Below the pieces are notes generated by a model. It saw nothing but the letters and a program-made list of their open reading frames with translations. It did not search any database and was not told the DNA's origin. Shown piece by piece: positions 1-6,597 of a DNA stretch of 8,145 nt (positions within the stretch are counted from its first letter, which is position 1; the number at the start of each line of letters is the position of its first letter). The stretch covers positions 1-8,145 of the forward strand of contig JAKSOY010000201.1 in assembly GCA_024405255.1 (NCBI GenBank). The letters run 5' to 3'. This DNA is from Kiritimatiellia bacterium (GTDB taxonomy: Bacteria > Verrucomicrobiota > Kiritimatiellia > RFP12 > UBA1067). The position numbers and the translations under genes were made by a program.

Positions 1-2
1 GA

Positions 3-1622
3 AACTGTCTCGCCGTGGGGGCGTTCAACATGGAACACGCCCTCTTCGCCGTGACAGGCGGTGTTTGCCGATGTGGGTTCGACGACCCTCCGCCAGCCAT
101 GCAGCCGACGCACGAGCCGACTGACGGCGCGTCGCTGGAGATTACTTTCAGCGGGGCGACAGTCGCGTTCGAAGGCGAGACTGGGCGCCCGTCGGACGCA
201 TTGCGGACGAAGAAGTCGACGCGCGTGCGTCTCACGGTCTCCGCCTATGGCGGGCCGAACGGCGGGACGGTGTCGTTCACGCGGACGAACTTCGCCAAGC
301 TTCGTCTGGTGGGTGCGAACGGCTTCGAACTCCCGTCGACGCTGCGTCTAGAAGCCGGTCAGGCGTTCTTTGCCACCAGTGTCTGCGAGGGCGTTGAGGC
401 GAGCGCGGCTGTAAACGACATTGTCGTGTCTGGTCGGTTAGTCGAAGAAGGGGAGACTACTCCGATCAATGCTTCGGCGTGCCTGACAAGCTGCAGTGTG
501 ACATTTGTTACGCCATCAGGCAATCCCGCCGTGCGTGCGGAGGAGACTGATACGGGCGACGGGCAGAATGAGTTCACGTTCGACGATGCAACGCAAACTC
601 TTACGATTGGGTTGAAGGTGAGGATTGAGCCCGACGTCACCCAGCTCGCGGGGCTGGGGCAATGCGTGTTCACCTTGCCGTTGATAAGGGGTGCCGACCT
701 GTCTTGGGAGGACAACGACGGTAATCTTGGTCATCCTGCTCCGCAGTCTGCCGGATCGGGGGCGCTTGCCCAGACGACGGCACGCTATGTTGGCTATCCG
801 CTTTCCAATTCGGAGTTCGGTCGCAAGACGGTGACGTTCCATGTGTTCGGCTTGACAGTTGCCGGAGACTTTGAGGTGTTCTTCCCGTCTGATGGAACTC
901 ACCATCCGGCTTGTTCGACTTGTTCTGGTTGTCCGAACTGGTTCTATTACTGGAGAGAAGGAAGTGTTTGCATCCCTAACGATATAGTCTTTCTGAATCA
1001 AGGGTCAAATATTAGTGGATCCTTTGATAGACATACCAAGGTCGTGAGCCTGAGTGCGGGTGCTGTCTTGAAGAATGATACGTTTCCCGCACTCAACTGT
1101 GAAAGGAAAATTGAAGTGATAGCGCCTCTGACTCCTGATGACGATCCATGTCTTGTAACCAATTGGATATATAAATCAGGGGATTTTAGTGTCGGTGCTT
1201 CTGGTGCAGGAATAAGAGCTGTCGCGTTGGCCATAAAGCATGAAATACGCCACAAGGAAATTTTTTTAAGCCACGAGGAGAATGAATTGTCCCTTCCACC
1301 CTTTGCGGGGGACGTTAGTATTAGTTTCGATGATGAAGAGAATGTCTTTGATGGAGATCAGGACGGAGTGTGGAACGATGATGAGATTTCAGCGAGGTGG
1401 GGAATTCTGTCAAACGAAAAAGATTCTGATACTTATAGGATTTCTCGGTTTTCGTCTGGTTACGTGTCTAGTGGTGATGATGAAATACGGGCTCGCCTTG
1501 CGGAGGAAGAGGTGTCAGAGTCTGCCTATCATCTCGAACGTGACTGGTGCAATCCAGGTTGTCAAAGTAAGGTCCGTCGGGGGCCGATGAATGATGATTC
1601 AAAAGGAGGTTTAAAACGATGA
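3..1622 (+). CDS. Large putative surface/secreted protein with HExxH motif and Asp-rich Ca-binding-type loop (5' end outside window)
   Basis: No family is recognised with certainty. The frame is open to the left edge and shows no signal peptide or ribosome site near the first in-frame start (GTG at 15), so the 5' part is probably missing. Residues are numbered from that GTG. Residues about 35-160 and 160-295 are beta-rich, Ig-like stretches. Cysteines C300, C303 and C306 form a Cx2Cx2C cluster followed by an aromatic run (NWFYYW). A hydrophobic helix leads into HEIRH (409-413), an HExxH motif of the zinc-protease type, with another His at 420. A DGDQDG loop (from D446) resembles calcium-binding Asp loops. 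GDDEIRAR and a C-terminal DWCNPGCQS segment follow. I recall similar motif orders in hypothetical proteins of Kiritimatiellota/Lentisphaerota, but that was not checked. The stop overlaps the next gene by ATGA. GC falls inside this gene. Protease activity is inference; the third zinc ligand is unknown, and the motif could be structural or chance. Confidence 0.7.
   Translation, partial: NCLAVGAFNMEHALFAVTGGVCRCGFDDPPPAMQPTHEPTDGASLEITFSGATVAFEGETGRPSDALRTKKSTRVRLTVSAYGGPNGGTVSFTRTNFAKLRLVGANGFELPSTLRLEAGQAFFATSVCEGVEASAAVNDIVVSGRLVEEGETTPINASACLTSCSVTFVTPSGNPAVRAEETDTGDGQNEFTFDDATQTLTIGLKVRIEPDVTQLAGLGQCVFTLPLIRGADLSWEDNDGNLGHPAPQSAGSGALAQTTARYVGYPLSNSEFGRKTVTFHVFGLTVAGDFEVFFPSDGTHHPACSTCSGCPNWFYYWREGSVCIPNDIVFLNQGSNISGSFDRHTKVVSLSAGAVLKNDTFPALNCERKIEVIAPLTPDDDPCLVTNWIYKSGDFSVGASGAGIRAVALAIKHEIRHKEIFLSHEENELSLPPFAGDVSISFDDEENVFDGDQDGVWNDDEISARWGILSNEKDSDTYRISRFSSGYVSSGDDEIRARLAEEEVSESAYHLERDWCNPGCQSKVRRGPMNDDSKGGLKR
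1603..1610 (+). promoter_or_regulatory. Consensus Shine-Dalgarno site for the second gene of the accessory pair
   Basis: AAGGAGGT lies 8 nt before the ATG at 1619, inside the last codons of the upstream gene. It is the best Shine-Dalgarno match in the window; the housekeeping genes here have weaker sites. It fixes the start of the downstream gene and suggests efficient re-initiation at the ATGA overlap. Confidence 0.8.
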
Positions 1623-2689
1623 AACATTGGATTTTGTTTTTGGTTGTCATGCTCGTACTTAAAGTGTTTCCTGCAGGTGAGAAGAACGGGTTCCGTTTTT
1701 GGGAATTGCTTTCGATGTCATTCGATGAGTTTACCGTCACGACTGACGGTTCTCTTCATGGAAGACTGAATGGATTAGAACCAATTGGTTTTTATATGAA
1801 GACAGACTTGAGTACGTCGTATGCATTGACGGATCAAGACCGATCATTTTCTTTGCGACTAGGAGAAAAGTTAGTTTTTTGGCGTTCGAAAATGCCATCT
1901 TCGAGTATCTGCATGTTGGCGAAAGGAACTCCTGAACTTAATGGAATAAAGTTCCCCGAGTCAATGCGTGATGATGTTCATTACGTTTGGATTAAGACGG
2001 AGGGAATTGAGGCTTTAATAGGAACGGCGTCTCGGAAAGTCTATTTCCCCGAGGAAGATGCCTCTATGGATTTTTGTTTGCCATTCAGGACTGTTTGGTC
2101 TAGTCGAGAGGATTATGAGCTATGGGTATCAGGGTTGGGTTACCGTTTCAGGTCCCGGAAAGTTAGGGGGACATCGGATTCTGAAAAACAGTTGTCAGCG
2201 GGTTTGTTCGAATATTTTTCTGCGTCGAACAAAGTATTACATTCGATTTGTCCCAGTGCTACTGGAATAACGAACATTCAGATGGTGGCCGATGTGGAAT
2301 TGCGACGGATTGTTTCGGATTTAGAAGGGTGTTTGACGATTCAGGTTGTCGTGACCAATTCGAGTTGTCTGGTGTCGGGAATTAGTTTCTTGACACAAAA
2401 TGACAAGTGTCGCCGTGCTCGACGTTATCGGTTTGACCATCTTGGGCATTTGATTTGGTGCGAACGCATAGATCGTGCGAATGAAAGTGGAGTGGCGGGG
2501 CGGATGTTGTGTGATCTAGCCTTTGAGTATGACGAGGAGGGGAAAATCCTTCGTGCCTGGACGCCTGGAGGCAACCCGCTCATGATCGACAAAGGGAGGA
2601 AGTTGTATTTCACAGGGGAAAGAGGTCTCGTGGTTGAATTCCGTGAAGATCTCTCTCGTGCGCTTCTAAATCTGCCTCGGATGAAATGA
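1619..2689 (+). CDS. Hypothetical exported protein with YD-repeat-like C-terminal motifs
   Basis: The function is not recognised. The 356-residue product starts with a short basic region (KH) and a hydrophobic stretch (about residues 4-18) ending in FPAG, which reads as a Sec signal peptide or N-terminal anchor. No other convincing membrane segment is seen. The middle is mixed alpha/beta with scattered cysteines. Near the end, YRFDHLGHL (270-278) and FEYDEEGKIL (302-311) resemble the Y-x-x-D-x-x-G-x-L core of Rhs/YD repeats, about 32 residues apart rather than the usual 20 or so. No toxin domain follows; the protein ends at 356. The start is set by a consensus Shine-Dalgarno 8 nt upstream. 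The 4-nt overlap with the preceding gene implies co-translation, so a shared envelope or extracellular role is plausible. GC is about 45-48%, well below the genes to the right, which fits recent acquisition or rapid evolution. Confidence 0.75.
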   Translation: MKHWILFLVVMLVLKVFPAGEKNGFRFWELLSMSFDEFTVTTDGSLHGRLNGLEPIGFYMKTDLSTSYALTDQDRSFSLRLGEKLVFWRSKMPSSSICMLAKGTPELNGIKFPESMRDDVHYVWIKTEGIEALIGTASRKVYFPEEDASMDFCLPFRTVWSSREDYELWVSGLGYRFRSRKVRGTSDSEKQLSAGLFEYFSASNKVLHSICPSATGITNIQMVADVELRRIVSDLEGCLTIQVVVTNSSCLVSGISFLTQNDKCRRARRYRFDHLGHLIWCERIDRANESGVAGRMLCDLAFEYDEEGKILRAWTPGGNPLMIDKGRKLYFTGERGLVVEFREDLSRALLNLPRMK

Positions 2690-2773
2690 AATGTCCAAGT
2701 TTACAATCACAGTCGTTGGCTTTGGCATGCTGACAGTGCGGTACGACCTTGCGAATGAAGAATGGTGCGATAT
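2690..2773. other. Short gap between convergent genes; possible decayed reading frame on +
   Basis: Between the stop of the exported-protein gene and the stop of epmA I see no hairpin with a T-tract, so no clear intrinsic terminator. A + strand frame opens with ATG at 2691, one base after the previous stop, and encodes MSKFTITVVGFG, which loosely resembles the Rossmann start of nucleotide-sugar dehydrogenases. It soon loses any likeness and runs antisense into epmA until 2909. It has no ribosome site. It may be gene debris or chance. Confidence 0.25.
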
Positions 2774-3634
2774 CTACGCGCCGACCATGACTTCGTGGAT
2801 GTCGGTGGCACCGCAGAGGAGCATTACGAGCCGGTCGATGCCGATGGCGACACCGGCGGCGGACTTGATCAGCGGAAGCAGTTCGAGAAACTCGTCGTCG
2901 AGCGGATAGTCGCTTTCGCCGAGTGTGCGGCGTTCCGCCTTGGCGGTGGCGAAGCGGGTTCGCTGTTCGGGGCCATCGCAGAGTTCCGTGAAGCAGTTGC
3001 CGAGTTCAAGTCCGTTGTAGTAGAGCTCCCACCGTTCCGCCACCGGACCCCTGAGCCGTGACAGCGAAGCGGCCGCCGGCGGGTAGTCCATCAGGAAGAC
3101 GAACCCCTGTGGCAGATTCGGTTCGATCTTCGTCGCCATATCATAGTCGAACCGGTCCTGATCCCAATTTTCAAAAGGGTTCCATCCGGCTAACTTTTCG
3201 TACATTTCTTTAATTGTGACGATTTTCGTGGGGACAGTCCCCTGGATGAGGGCGGTGAGAAGGTCTTGGGTGTCTTTGAGGATGTCGAGGTAGGTGGCGT
3301 TGGTTCGGTACCATTCGATCATCGTGAATTCGGGATTGTGGCGGGAGCCGCATTCGCCTTCCCGGAAGCAGGGGCCGATCTGGTAGATGCGGTTGCAGCC
3401 GGCGGCGAGGAGCTTTTTCATCTGCAGCTCGGGGGAGGCGCGGAGGAAATCGGTTCCGCAGGGAGGGCAGTCGATGTGCGGCTCCGGCGCGGGGGCGGGA
3501 ATGCGAACGGGGGTGGTGACTTCGATGAAGTCGCGCGTGTCGAAGAAGGTGCGAATGGCGCGGAGAATGTCCGCCCGTCGGCGAAGGCGTCCCAAGAGGT
3601 CTGCCGGTTTCTGAATCGAATCTAATGCTTCCAT
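2774..3634 (-). CDS. epmA: EF-P--(R)-beta-lysine ligase (EpmA/GenX/PoxA, LysRS-like)
   Basis: EpmA is a class II lysyl-tRNA-synthetase paralogue that activates (R)-beta-lysine (made by EpmB) and attaches it to a conserved lysine of elongation factor P, helping ribosomes through polyproline stretches in the cytoplasm. The 286-residue product is a bare catalytic core without the N-terminal anticodon-binding OB domain of LysRS. Motif 2 is visible as FREGECGSRHNPEFT...EWY (about 90-109). The ELYYNGLELGNCFTEL segment aligns with E. coli EpmA. Motif 3 is GVAIGIDRLVM (from about 261); the Ala in GVA is typical of EpmA where LysRS usually has Gly. It is somewhat shorter than the 325-residue E. coli protein. 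I chose the ATG at 3634 because homology begins just after it and a TATAAT lies 7 nt upstream; an in-frame ATG at 3661 would add nine unlike residues and lie upstream of that promoter. The efp and epmB genes are not in the window. Confidence 0.9.
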   Translation of the reverse strand: MEALDSIQKPADLLGRLRRRADILRAIRTFFDTRDFIEVTTPVRIPAPAPEPHIDCPPCGTDFLRASPELQMKKLLAAGCNRIYQIGPCFREGECGSRHNPEFTMIEWYRTNATYLDILKDTQDLLTALIQGTVPTKIVTIKEMYEKLAGWNPFENWDQDRFDYDMATKIEPNLPQGFVFLMDYPPAAASLSRLRGPVAERWELYYNGLELGNCFTELCDGPEQRTRFATAKAERRTLGESDYPLDDEFLELLPLIKSAAGVAIGIDRLVMLLCGATDIHEVMVGA

Positions 3635-3641
3635 GCCTCCC

Positions 3642-3650
3642 ATTATAGCA
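3642..3650 (-). promoter_or_regulatory. Extended -10 promoter of epmA
   Basis: Read on the minus strand, this is TGCTATAAT, a perfect extended -10 (TGn-TATAAT). No good -35 lies at the usual distance, as is common for extended -10 promoters. The expected transcription start (7 nt past the hexamer) is at about 3635, next to the ATG at 3634, so the mRNA would have almost no leader. The GGGAGG between them ends only 1 nt from the ATG, too close to act as a normal Shine-Dalgarno. Confidence 0.65.
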
Positions 3651-3660
3651 CACTTTCTCA

Positions 3661-3689
3661 TTTTCAGATGGACGGATTTATGAGATAAT
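3661..3689 (+). promoter_or_regulatory. Probable sigma-70 promoter of the PFK-ispE operon
   Basis: TTTTCA (3661-3666), a 17-bp spacer and GATAAT (3684-3689) preceded by TGA give a -35 / extended -10 arrangement firing rightward. The predicted start is near 3696, leaving a leader of about 65 nt before the ATG at 3762. It overlaps the upstream part of the divergent epmA promoter, so the two could compete for polymerase. Confidence 0.55.
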
Positions 3690-3761
3690 AGAGAGACCGT
3701 TTTTCGTCGGAGGAGTGTTCAGGACGAGCCTGGCGTTCGGCGGAGGAAGAAAGGGATAAAA

Positions 3762-4967
3762 ATGAAGCAGAAGACAGCATTTACGAATATGGTCATCGCC
3801 CAGTCGGGCGGTCCGTCAATGGTCATCAACCAGTCGCTTGTGGGCGCTGTGTTGGCGGCGCGCGCGAAGAGCACGGGTACGCGCATCGGCAAGATCCTCG
3901 GCGCGCGGCATGGCATCGCCGGCATCTTGGGGCGCGACTACATCGACCTGCGCAAGGTGGACGAGAAGAAGCTGCTTGCGATTGCCGACACGCCGAGTTC
4001 GGCGTTGGGGTCTTGCCGTCTCAAGCCGACGGCGGACGACTGCCGTAAGATTTTCGAGGAATTCAAGCGTCTCAAAGTCGGCTACTTCTTCTACATCGGC
4101 GGCAACGACTCGGCCGATGCGGCGCGCATTGTCGCGGAGGAGGCCGAGAAGGACGGTTATCCGCTCGTGTGCTATCACATCCCGAAGACGATCGACAACG
4201 ATCTGCGCAGTTGCGATCACACGCCGGGCTTCGCGAGCGCCGTGCGTTTTGTGGCGAGCGCGTTGAAGGGCGACGACCTTGACAACCGCGCGTTGGGCGG
4301 TGTGAAGATCGACGTCATCATGGGCCGCGACGCGGGCTTCCTGACGGCGGGTGCGGCGCTCGCGCGCGCCCACAAGGACGATGGTCCGCATCTGCTCTAC
4401 TTCCCGGAGCGTCCGTTCTCGGAAGAGGGATTTGTGGCGGACGTGCAGGCGGTGATGAAGAAGTACGGACGTTGCGTGATCGCCGTTTCCGAAGGCATCC
4501 GCGATGCGCAGGGCGAATTGTTCGCGAAGAAGTTCACGGGTGGCGAAAAGGATTCGCATGGCAACGTGCAGCTGTCCGGCACGGGTGCGCTGGGTGATTT
4601 CCTGTCGCGCCTCGCGAAAGAGAAGGCCGGTATCAAGCGCGTACGCGCCGATACCTTCGGCTATCTGCAGCGTTCGTTCCCCGGAATCGCTTCGAAGGTC
4701 GACCAGAAGGAAGCGCGTGCGGCCGGTGCGGCAGCCGTCAAGGCGGCGCTGGCGGGCAAGCTCACGAAGGGCACGATCGCGATCGTGCGCAAGCCGGGCA
4801 AGAAGTACGCCGTGACGTTCGAGCCGCAGCCGGTTGCGAATGCGGCCAAGTACACGCGCAGCCTGCCGGATGCCTATATCGCGGCCAACGGACACGATGT
4901 GACCAAGGCGTTCCTCGACTATGCGCGTCCGCTTGTGGGCGAACTTCCGACCTGCGAGATCCTGTGA
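3762..4967 (+). CDS. pfp: Phosphofructokinase, probably pyrophosphate-dependent (PPi--fructose-6-phosphate 1-phosphotransferase)
   Basis: This PfkA-superfamily enzyme phosphorylates fructose 6-phosphate to fructose 1,6-bisphosphate in cytoplasmic glycolysis. PPi use makes the step reversible and saves ATP. The N-terminal SGGPSMVIN loop (15-23) binds the phosphoryl donor. GGNDS (113-117) sits where ATP enzymes have GGDGS. PKTIDND (141-147) contains the catalytic Asp145 and a Lys where ATP enzymes have Gly (PGTIDND). MGRDAGF (187-193) and AVSEGI (241-246) are substrate-binding segments. In this family the acidic residue in the first motif and the Lys in the second mark PPi use, so PPi is the inferred donor, though it is not proven. 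At 401 residues it is longer than 320-residue ATP-PFKs and fits PPi types. AAGGGA (3751-3756) is the likely ribosome site, with GGAGG further upstream at 3742-3746. The gene ends inside ispE (GTGA overlap). GC is very high, up to about 80% in places. Confidence 0.9.
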   Translation: MKQKTAFTNMVIAQSGGPSMVINQSLVGAVLAARAKSTGTRIGKILGARHGIAGILGRDYIDLRKVDEKKLLAIADTPSSALGSCRLKPTADDCRKIFEEFKRLKVGYFFYIGGNDSADAARIVAEEAEKDGYPLVCYHIPKTIDNDLRSCDHTPGFASAVRFVASALKGDDLDNRALGGVKIDVIMGRDAGFLTAGAALARAHKDDGPHLLYFPERPFSEEGFVADVQAVMKKYGRCVIAVSEGIRDAQGELFAKKFTGGEKDSHGNVQLSGTGALGDFLSRLAKEKAGIKRVRADTFGYLQRSFPGIASKVDQKEARAAGAAAVKAALAGKLTKGTIAIVRKPGKKYAVTFEPQPVANAAKYTRSLPDAYIAANGHDVTKAFLDYARPLVGELPTCEIL

Positions 4968-5725
4968 AAGTCGAAGCCCACGCGAAAGTCAACCTCACGC
5001 TCGAAGTCCTCGGCGTGAGGCCGGACGGCTACCACGACCTGCGGAGTGTCGTGTTGCCAATCCCGCTGTGCGACGACATTGAATTGACGCCGGCGGACGA
5101 TCTGGCGGTGGCGTTTGCCCCCGAGGGACTGTCCCCCGCGACATTGTCCGCCTTGGCGGCGCTTCCTCCCGAGAAGAATCTCGCGTGGAAGGCCGCGCGC
5201 GTGCTGCAGCAGGCGACGGGGTGTTCCAAGGGCGTGCAGATCACGATCACGAAGCGTATTCCGGCCGGTGCGGGCATGGGGGGCGGATCCTCCGATGCGG
5301 CGGCGGTGCTGAATGCGCTGAATGACTTGTGGGAACTGCATCTCCCGAAGACGCGCCTCTGCGAACTGGCGGCGGAAGTCGGCAGCGATGTTCCGGCGCT
5401 GACATGGGGAGGCCCCGTGCTGATGGAAGGACGGGGCGAACGCGTCACGCCGCTGGCGGAATCGCCGCTGAAGGATTTTCCGTTGCCGGATGTGTCGCGT
5501 CTGGTCATCTACACGCCCCCCGTGTTCGTTTCGACGCCGGCCGTCTTTCGCGAATTTCGCGAGGACGACCGCGGGAAGGGGGCGAACGACCTGCAGCCGG
5601 CGGCCTGCCGTCTGCATCCGAAGATTTCGGCGGCGCTTCAGCGTCTGGTCGATCAGGGATGCGAAGGCGTGATGATGTCCGGTTCGGGCGCCACGGTGTT
5701 CGGTTTTCGTCCGCCGGCTGCCTAA
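4964..5725 (+). CDS. ispE: 4-diphosphocytidyl-2-C-methyl-D-erythritol kinase
   Basis: IspE is the GHMP-family kinase of the MEP isoprenoid pathway. It phosphorylates the 2-OH of CDP-methylerythritol with ATP in the cytoplasm. AHAKVNL (5-11) carries the conserved Lys8; RPDGYHDLRSV (19-29) is the typical substrate segment; PAGAGMGGGSSDAA (100-113) is the Gly-rich phosphate loop; GSDVP (140-144) holds the catalytic Asp142; NDLQPAA and SGSGATVF (239-246) are GHMP motif 3. The start is a GTG whose TG is shared with the TGA of the phosphofructokinase gene, so translation is probably coupled. The protein ends seven residues after SGSGATVF, whereas the 283-residue E. coli enzyme continues for roughly 40 more, so the C-terminal segment is short or lost. 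All recognised catalytic motifs remain, so it is probably active. It faces rsmA, stop to stop, with 8 nt between. Confidence 0.92.
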   Translation: MKVEAHAKVNLTLEVLGVRPDGYHDLRSVVLPIPLCDDIELTPADDLAVAFAPEGLSPATLSALAALPPEKNLAWKAARVLQQATGCSKGVQITITKRIPAGAGMGGGSSDAAAVLNALNDLWELHLPKTRLCELAAEVGSDVPALTWGGPVLMEGRGERVTPLAESPLKDFPLPDVSRLVIYTPPVFVSTPAVFREFREDDRGKGANDLQPAACRLHPKISAALQRLVDQGCEGVMMSGSGATVFGFRPPAA

Positions 5726-5739
5726 CGCCGGAACTAGGC
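5720..5739. repeat. Small palindrome spanning the convergent ispE and rsmA stop codons
   Basis: GCCTA (5720-5724) pairs with TAGGC (5735-5739) around a 10-nt loop, and each arm contains part or all of one gene's stop codon. An alternative hairpin pairs CCGGC (5714-5718) with GCCGG (5727-5731). Neither is followed by a T-tract, so an intrinsic terminator is not supported. The structure may simply follow from two facing stop codons. Confidence 0.3.
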
Positions 5740-6597
5740 TTGGCAGACAAGCCGGACGAATGCGAGCCAGTCCGCATTGGACAGCTCTTCCGCGCGCGCG
5801 GTTGCGAGGGGAATCGTCTCCTTGTGGCCGATGCGCAGGACGGGAAGCGCGAGCGCGTCCGCCGGGAGGTCGCTGTTCTTGAATGTCGCACCGAGCTGTT
5901 TGCGACGGTGTTCGAAGGCGAGCTTCGTCAGTTTGCGGAAGGTTTCGCGTTCAACGGGCGTGAGTGCGTCGTTGCGATGATGCCGTACGAGCTTGACGAC
6001 GGTCGAGCCGATTTCAGGACGCGGCCAGAAGCAGCTGGCGGCGACTTTGCGAACGGACTTGACGTCGTAGTCCAGCTGTGCCCAGACGCCGGCGAGACCG
6101 CGCGTCTTCGAACCGGGACCCGCGGCGAGGCGATCGGCGACTTCGGTCTGCACCAGCACGACCATCACGGCCGGCGATTGCCGCTGGACGAGTTCCAGCA
6201 GAATGCGCGTACCGGCTTGATACGGCAGGTTGGAGACGAGGAAGGGATAATCGTCGCAGGCGCCCTCGGCAATGAAGTCGAGCGCGTCGCCTTTCTGCAC
6301 CGTCAAGGCGGCCGGCGAGCCGAGCGACTCGGCGAGGCGGTCGGCCAAGACGGGGTCCTTTTCAATCGCGGTCACCTGGGCGCCACGAGAAAGCAGACCT
6401 TCCGTCAGCACGCCGAGACCGGGGCCGATTTCAAGAACGCGTGTGGGCGTTTCGGCGTCGGTCGGCAAACCGGCGGCATCGACGATGGCGTCAAGGGCGT
6501 TGCGGTCGATGAGAAAATTCTGTCCCAGCACCTTGTTCGGATGGAATCCGTTGGAAAGGCACCATTCCTTGACTTGACTCGGACTCGTCAGATTCAT
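5734..6597 (-). CDS. rsmA: 16S rRNA (adenine1518-N6/adenine1519-N6)-dimethyltransferase
   Basis: RsmA (KsgA) dimethylates two adjacent adenines in the 3'-terminal helix 45 loop of 16S rRNA using S-adenosylmethionine, a late check in 30S assembly. The 287-residue length matches the family. Motifs in order are LGQNFLID (24-31), the SAM-binding EIGPGLGVLT (56-65), IEKD (78-81), GDAL (103-106), the catalytic NLPY (123-126), FWPRPEIGSTVV (190-201) and the C-terminal FEHRRKQL helix (228-235). The ATG immediately follows the stop of the surA-like gene (TAAATG) with no good Shine-Dalgarno, so it probably depends on translational coupling. In E. coli surA, pdxA and rsmA are adjacent in one operon; here the order is kept without pdxA. 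Confidence 0.95.
   Translation of the reverse strand: MNLTSPSQVKEWCLSNGFHPNKVLGQNFLIDRNALDAIVDAAGLPTDAETPTRVLEIGPGLGVLTEGLLSRGAQVTAIEKDPVLADRLAESLGSPAALTVQKGDALDFIAEGACDDYPFLVSNLPYQAGTRILLELVQRQSPAVMVVLVQTEVADRLAAGPGSKTRGLAGVWAQLDYDVKSVRKVAASCFWPRPEIGSTVVKLVRHHRNDALTPVERETFRKLTKLAFEHRRKQLGATFKNSDLPADALALPVLRIGHKETIPLATARAEELSNADWLAFVRLVCQA

Noticed and set aside
1..14. True start of the first gene at GTG 15
   Set aside because: No ribosome site is visible and no signal peptide follows, while the frame is open to the edge, so a start outside the window is more likely.
3635..3661. Upstream ATG at 3661 (and ATG at 3643) as the epmA start
   Set aside because: They add residues without family likeness and lie upstream of the expected transcription start set by TATAAT at 3642-3647.
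3816..4895. 359-codon minus-strand frame antisense to the phosphofructokinase gene
   Set aside because: The product is Arg-rich and low in complexity, and it lies wholly inside a gene with intact catalytic motifs.
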